Of a stretch of 6,790 nt of DNA, positions 4,409 to 6,790 are shown in pieces. Both the position numbers and the translations under genes were made by a program. The notes under the pieces were generated by a model that made no database searches, had not been told where the DNA came from, and saw only the letters and a program-made list of their open reading frames with translations. Positions within the stretch are counted from its first letter, which is position 1. Every line of letters starts with the position of its first letter. The stretch comes from Betaproteobacteria bacterium UBA6904. GTDB lineage: Bacteria > Pseudomonadota > Gammaproteobacteria > Burkholderiales > SG8-39. Where the stretch lies: assembly GCA_002451175.1 (NCBI GenBank), contig DKBI01000256.1, positions 1 to 6,790 on the forward strand. Reading direction: 5' to 3'.

Positions 4409-5380
4409 GTGCCGCGCCTTCTCGTCGTCGCGCCGAACTGGATCGGCGACGCGTTGATGGCGCAGCCCCTGCTCGCGCGGCTGCGCGAGAAACTGCCCGA
4501 GCTGCGCATCGACGTGCTCGCGCCCGCCTGGGTCGCGCCCGTCGTGCGGCGCATGCCGGAAGTGTCGGAGGTCATCGAGACGCATTTTCGGCACGGCCCG
4601 CTCGCGCTGGGCGAGCGCTGGCGGCTCGGCCGCCAGCTGCAGGCGGCGCGCTACGACCAGGCGATCGTGCTGCCCAACTCCTGGAAGTCGGCGCTGGTGC
4701 CCTTCTTCGCCGACATTCCCCTGCGCAGCGGCTACGTGGGCGAGTCGCGCTTCGGGCTGCTCAACCTCAAGTACAGAAACCCCAAAACGCGCGGTGCGAT
4801 GGCTGTGCATTACGCGCGCCTTGCCGAGAAACCCGGCAGGGAGCCCGCCGAGCCGCTGCCGCAGCCCCGGCTGCAGGTGAATGCGGCGGCCGCGGAAGCT
4901 ACCGCGCGCCGATTCGGCCTCGAGCAACGCTTCGCCGTGTTCTGTCCCGGCGCCGAATACGGACCGGCCAAGCGCTGGCCCGGATTCACGGCGCTGGCCG
5001 AACGCCTGCGCCTGCCGGCAGTGCTGCTCGGCGCCGCGAGGGACCGCGAGGCCTGCCACGGGATCGCCGGGCGCAACCTGTGCGGCGAGACGACGCTCGA
5101 CGAAGCGATCGACCTCATCGCCTGCGCGGACTGCGTCGTCACCAACGACTCCGGGCTGATGCACGTCGCCGCTGCCGTCGGTACGCCGCTCGTCGCGGTC
5201 TTCGGCTCCTCGAGCCCCCGGCACACGCCCCCGCTCTCGCCGAAGGCGCGCGTCGTCTGGCTCGGGCTGGAGTGCAGCCCCTGCTTTGCGCGCGAATGCC
5301 CGCTCGGCCATCTGCGCTGCCTGAAGGAAATTTCCGCGGACCGCGTCCTGGAAGAGATCCGCAGCTTGGGATCGGCGTAA
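4409..5380 (+). CDS. waaF: LPS heptosyltransferase II (GT9 family)
   Basis: WaaF adds the second L-glycero-D-manno-heptose to the LPS inner core from ADP-heptose, at the cytoplasmic face of the inner membrane. At 323 residues the length is typical. Visible motifs are VVAPNWIGDALM near the start with Asp14 (the position of the catalytic Asp in GT9 enzymes), the LPNSWKSALVPFFA block near 88-101, CPGAEYGPAKRWP in the middle, and TNDSGLMHVAAAVGTPLVAVFGSSSP in the donor-binding half. I start at GTG 4409 because GAGGGG (4396-4401) lies 7 bases upstream and the protein then begins right at the first beta strand; TTG at 4394 would add five residues. Near the C-terminus four cysteines (289, 292, 297, 304) form CX2CX4CX6C, which the E. 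coli enzyme lacks as I recall it. This may be a metal site (inference). Confidence 0.94.
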   Translation: MPRLLVVAPNWIGDALMAQPLLARLREKLPELRIDVLAPAWVAPVVRRMPEVSEVIETHFRHGPLALGERWRLGRQLQAARYDQAIVLPNSWKSALVPFFADIPLRSGYVGESRFGLLNLKYRNPKTRGAMAVHYARLAEKPGREPAEPLPQPRLQVNAAAAEATARRFGLEQRFAVFCPGAEYGPAKRWPGFTALAERLRLPAVLLGAARDREACHGIAGRNLCGETTLDEAIDLIACADCVVTNDSGLMHVAAAVGTPLVAVFGSSSPRHTPPLSPKARVVWLGLECSPCFARECPLGHLRCLKEISADRVLEEIRSLGSA

Positions 5381-5391
5381 CGTTTCCTGAA

Positions 5392-5418
5392 CCGCTCCAA
5401 TAGGCTACGATCGAGCGG
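5392..5418 (+). promoter_or_regulatory. Possible promoter of the NTF2-like gene within a 6-bp inverted repeat
   Basis: CCGCTC (5392-5397) and GAGCGG (5413-5418) flank TACGAT (5406-5411), a four-of-six -10 match. The -35 region is weak, and no Shine-Dalgarno precedes the ATG at 5443. This is suggestive only. Confidence 0.25.
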
Positions 5419-5442
5419 CCGAGTCACACCGACCCCACCCCG

Positions 5443-5874
5443 ATGAGCACGCGGATATTCCCCACCGCGCAGGACGCGGAGAACGCGTTCTACGAGGCGC
5501 TCGAGCGCAACGACCTGCCGCTGATGATGGCGGTCTGGGCGGAAGACGAGGACGTCGTCTGCGTGCATCCGAGCGGCCCGCGGCTCGCCGGGCAGGAGCC
5601 GGTGCGCGACAGCTGGCGCCGGATCTTCGCCTCCGAGCAGCGCTTGCGCTTCCGCGTCGAGCACCAGGTGACGCTCTCGGGCATGATGCTCGAAGTGCAC
5701 AGCGTGCACGAGATCATCACGGTGGTCGGCGAAAAGGCGCCGCGCCCGCCGGTCGTGACGACGAACGTCTTTCTGCGCACCGCAGCCGGCTGGCGCATGA
5801 TCGTGCATCACGCCTCGCCCGCGGCCGACGGCGATGCCGACCCGCCGATCGACACGCCGAAGATCCTGCACTGA
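5443..5874 (+). CDS. NTF2/SnoaL-like fold protein, function unknown
   Basis: This 143-residue protein has the outline of a SnoaL_3/NTF2-like domain: an N-terminal helix pair (AENAFYEALERNDLPLMMAVWAED, residues 12-35 in part), the strand turn VVCVHPSGPRLAGQEPVRDSWRRIF, and late strands NVFLRTAAGWRMIVHHAS (108-125) closing the cone-shaped barrel. This fold hosts unrelated functions (small-molecule binding, isomerases, ketosteroid-like enzymes), so no substrate is proposed. His42 and the paired HH at 122-123 are candidate pocket residues. The ATG at 5443 is the first start in frame and places the helix normally. It lies 62 bases after waaF and is followed 47 bases later by the hydrolase, so these two may be co-transcribed. 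Confidence 0.8.
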   Translation: MSTRIFPTAQDAENAFYEALERNDLPLMMAVWAEDEDVVCVHPSGPRLAGQEPVRDSWRRIFASEQRLRFRVEHQVTLSGMMLEVHSVHEIITVVGEKAPRPPVVTTNVFLRTAAGWRMIVHHASPAADGDADPPIDTPKILH

Positions 5875-5921
5875 CGGGCCGAGGCAGAACCGCCGAGGCA
5901 CGTCCTACGCACCCCGCCGAT

Positions 5922-6790
5922 TTGGAACATCCTGCGATCACGCCCTACGAGGCGCCCTGGTGGCTCCCGGGCGGCCACGTGCAGACGATCGTCGCCGCGC
6001 TCGGGCCGGCGCCGCGCGTGGCGTTCGCGCGCGAGCGCTGGGAAACGCCGGACGGCGATTTCATCGACGTGGATTGGGCGGGCGATTCGCGCGCGCCACG
6101 CCTGCTGGTGCTGTTTCACGGGCTGGAAGGCGGATCGAGCAGCCACTACGCGCGCAGCATTGCGGCCGCCGCGGCGCAAGCGGGCTGGCGCTTCGCGCTG
6201 CCGCATTTTCGCGGCTGCTCGGGAACGCTCAACCGGCTGGCGCGCGCCTACCACTCGGGCGACAGCGCCGAGATCGACTGGATGCTGCGCCGCTTTGCGC
6301 TGCAGGAAAAACCGCTGCACGCGGCGGGCATCTCGCTGGGCGGCAACGTCCTGCTGAAGTGGCTCGGCGAGCGGGGCCCCGAGGCCGCCCACCTCGTGCG
6401 CCGCGCGGCGGCGATTTCCGCGCCCCTCGATCTGGCGGCCGCCGGCGGCGCGCTCGACCGCGGCTTCAACCGCCGCCTGTATACCAAGCTCTTCCTGCTG
6501 ACGCTCAAGGGCAAGGCGCTCGCCAAGCGCACGCTCGGCCAGGTGCAGTTCGACGAGCAGCGCATGACCCGCGCAAGCACGCTGCGTGAATTCGACGACC
6601 TGATGACCGCGCCGCTGCACGGCTTCCGCGACGCGGACGACTATTGGGCGCGCGCGTCGAGCGCACCGTGGCTCGAGCACATTGCCGTCCGCACTCTGGT
6701 GCTCAACGCGCGGAACGATCCGTTCCTCCCCGCCGCCGCGCTCGAGCACGCGACGCGACGCGCATCGCGCCACGTTCGGCTCGAGGCACC
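5922..6790 (+). CDS. YheT-type alpha/beta hydrolase (3' end outside window)
   Basis: The open frame runs off the window end after 289 codons. The family signature PWWLPGGHVQTI lies at residues 13-24. The oxyanion-side motif LFHGLEGGSSSHYA follows, then the nucleophile elbow GISLGG with Ser138, and the acid loop NARNDPFLP with Asp266. The catalytic His, normally in a GGHVGF-like motif further on, lies beyond the window. Relatives (YheT, human ABHD1/3-like) are predicted esterases or lipases; the substrate is unknown. I chose TTG at 5922 because no ATG or GTG lies in frame between the NTF2-like gene and the conserved PWWLPGGH block. No good Shine-Dalgarno supports it, so the exact start is uncertain. 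Confidence 0.88.
   Translation, partial: MEHPAITPYEAPWWLPGGHVQTIVAALGPAPRVAFARERWETPDGDFIDVDWAGDSRAPRLLVLFHGLEGGSSSHYARSIAAAAAQAGWRFALPHFRGCSGTLNRLARAYHSGDSAEIDWMLRRFALQEKPLHAAGISLGGNVLLKWLGERGPEAAHLVRRAAAISAPLDLAAAGGALDRGFNRRLYTKLFLLTLKGKALAKRTLGQVQFDEQRMTRASTLREFDDLMTAPLHGFRDADDYWARASSAPWLEHIAVRTLVLNARNDPFLPAAALEHATRRASRHVRLEA

Noticed and set aside
5834..6589. 251-residue plus-strand frame over the hydrolase region
   Set aside because: Its composition is Arg/Ala-rich with no motif. The hydrolase motifs PWWLPGGH, GISLGG and NDPFLP are in a different frame that stays open to the window end.
1..6790. CRISPR array, tRNA, rRNA or riboswitch
   Set aside because: No regularly spaced repeats, tRNA-like cloverleaf with conserved loop sequences, or rRNA segments were seen. 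Intergenic gaps are all under 70 bases apart from the toxin-antitoxin promoter region, so little room remains.

Overview
The window is GC-rich and tightly packed, with all convincing genes on the + strand. It looks like a chromosomal segment of a betaproteobacterium. The basis is the order glnE, ilvE, a small CHCC zinc-finger gene, waaF, an NTF2-like gene and a YheT-type hydrolase, together with the GC-rich codon use. This assignment comes from remembered gene order and protein similarity, not from a search.

Layout. Bases 1-705 are the 3' end of glnE (control of glutamine synthetase by adenylylation). A short gap with a likely promoter leads to a single-domain PilZ protein (757-1110) with both c-di-GMP-binding motifs intact. 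Next is the most unusual part. The stop codon of pilZ overlaps a GTG that begins a 24-codon fragment of a glycosyltransferase gene (1107-1181). A HigB/HigA-type toxin-antitoxin module with its own promoter and palindromic operator follows (1187-1896). After it the same glycosyltransferase start appears again, this time continuing into a full GT-B glycosyltransferase (1893-3125). The two copies of the gene start form a direct repeat (1108-1157 and 1894-1943, 48 of 50 bases identical, 40 consecutive identical). The simplest reading is an ancestral pilZ-glycosyltransferase pair with overlapping stop and start, later split by a toxin-antitoxin module. The intact downstream copy now has CTG where the fragment has GTG.

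A cluster of GGGGTC/GACCCC palindromes (3095-3166) forms the 3' end of the glycosyltransferase gene and reaches into the ilvE promoter region. It resembles a REP-like or small non-autonomous repeat element. ilvE (branched-chain aminotransferase) overlaps a 67-residue zf-CHCC protein by ATGA, and waaF (heptosyltransferase II, LPS inner core) follows. Then come an NTF2/SnoaL-like protein and an alpha/beta hydrolase cut by the window end.

Functionally, the window mixes nitrogen and amino-acid metabolism (glnE, ilvE) with envelope glycan synthesis (waaF, the GT-B enzyme and possibly its PilZ partner). The toxin-antitoxin insertion may have replaced PilZ-linked expression of the glycosyltransferase with expression from an autoregulated toxin-antitoxin promoter. 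That regulatory consequence is inference.
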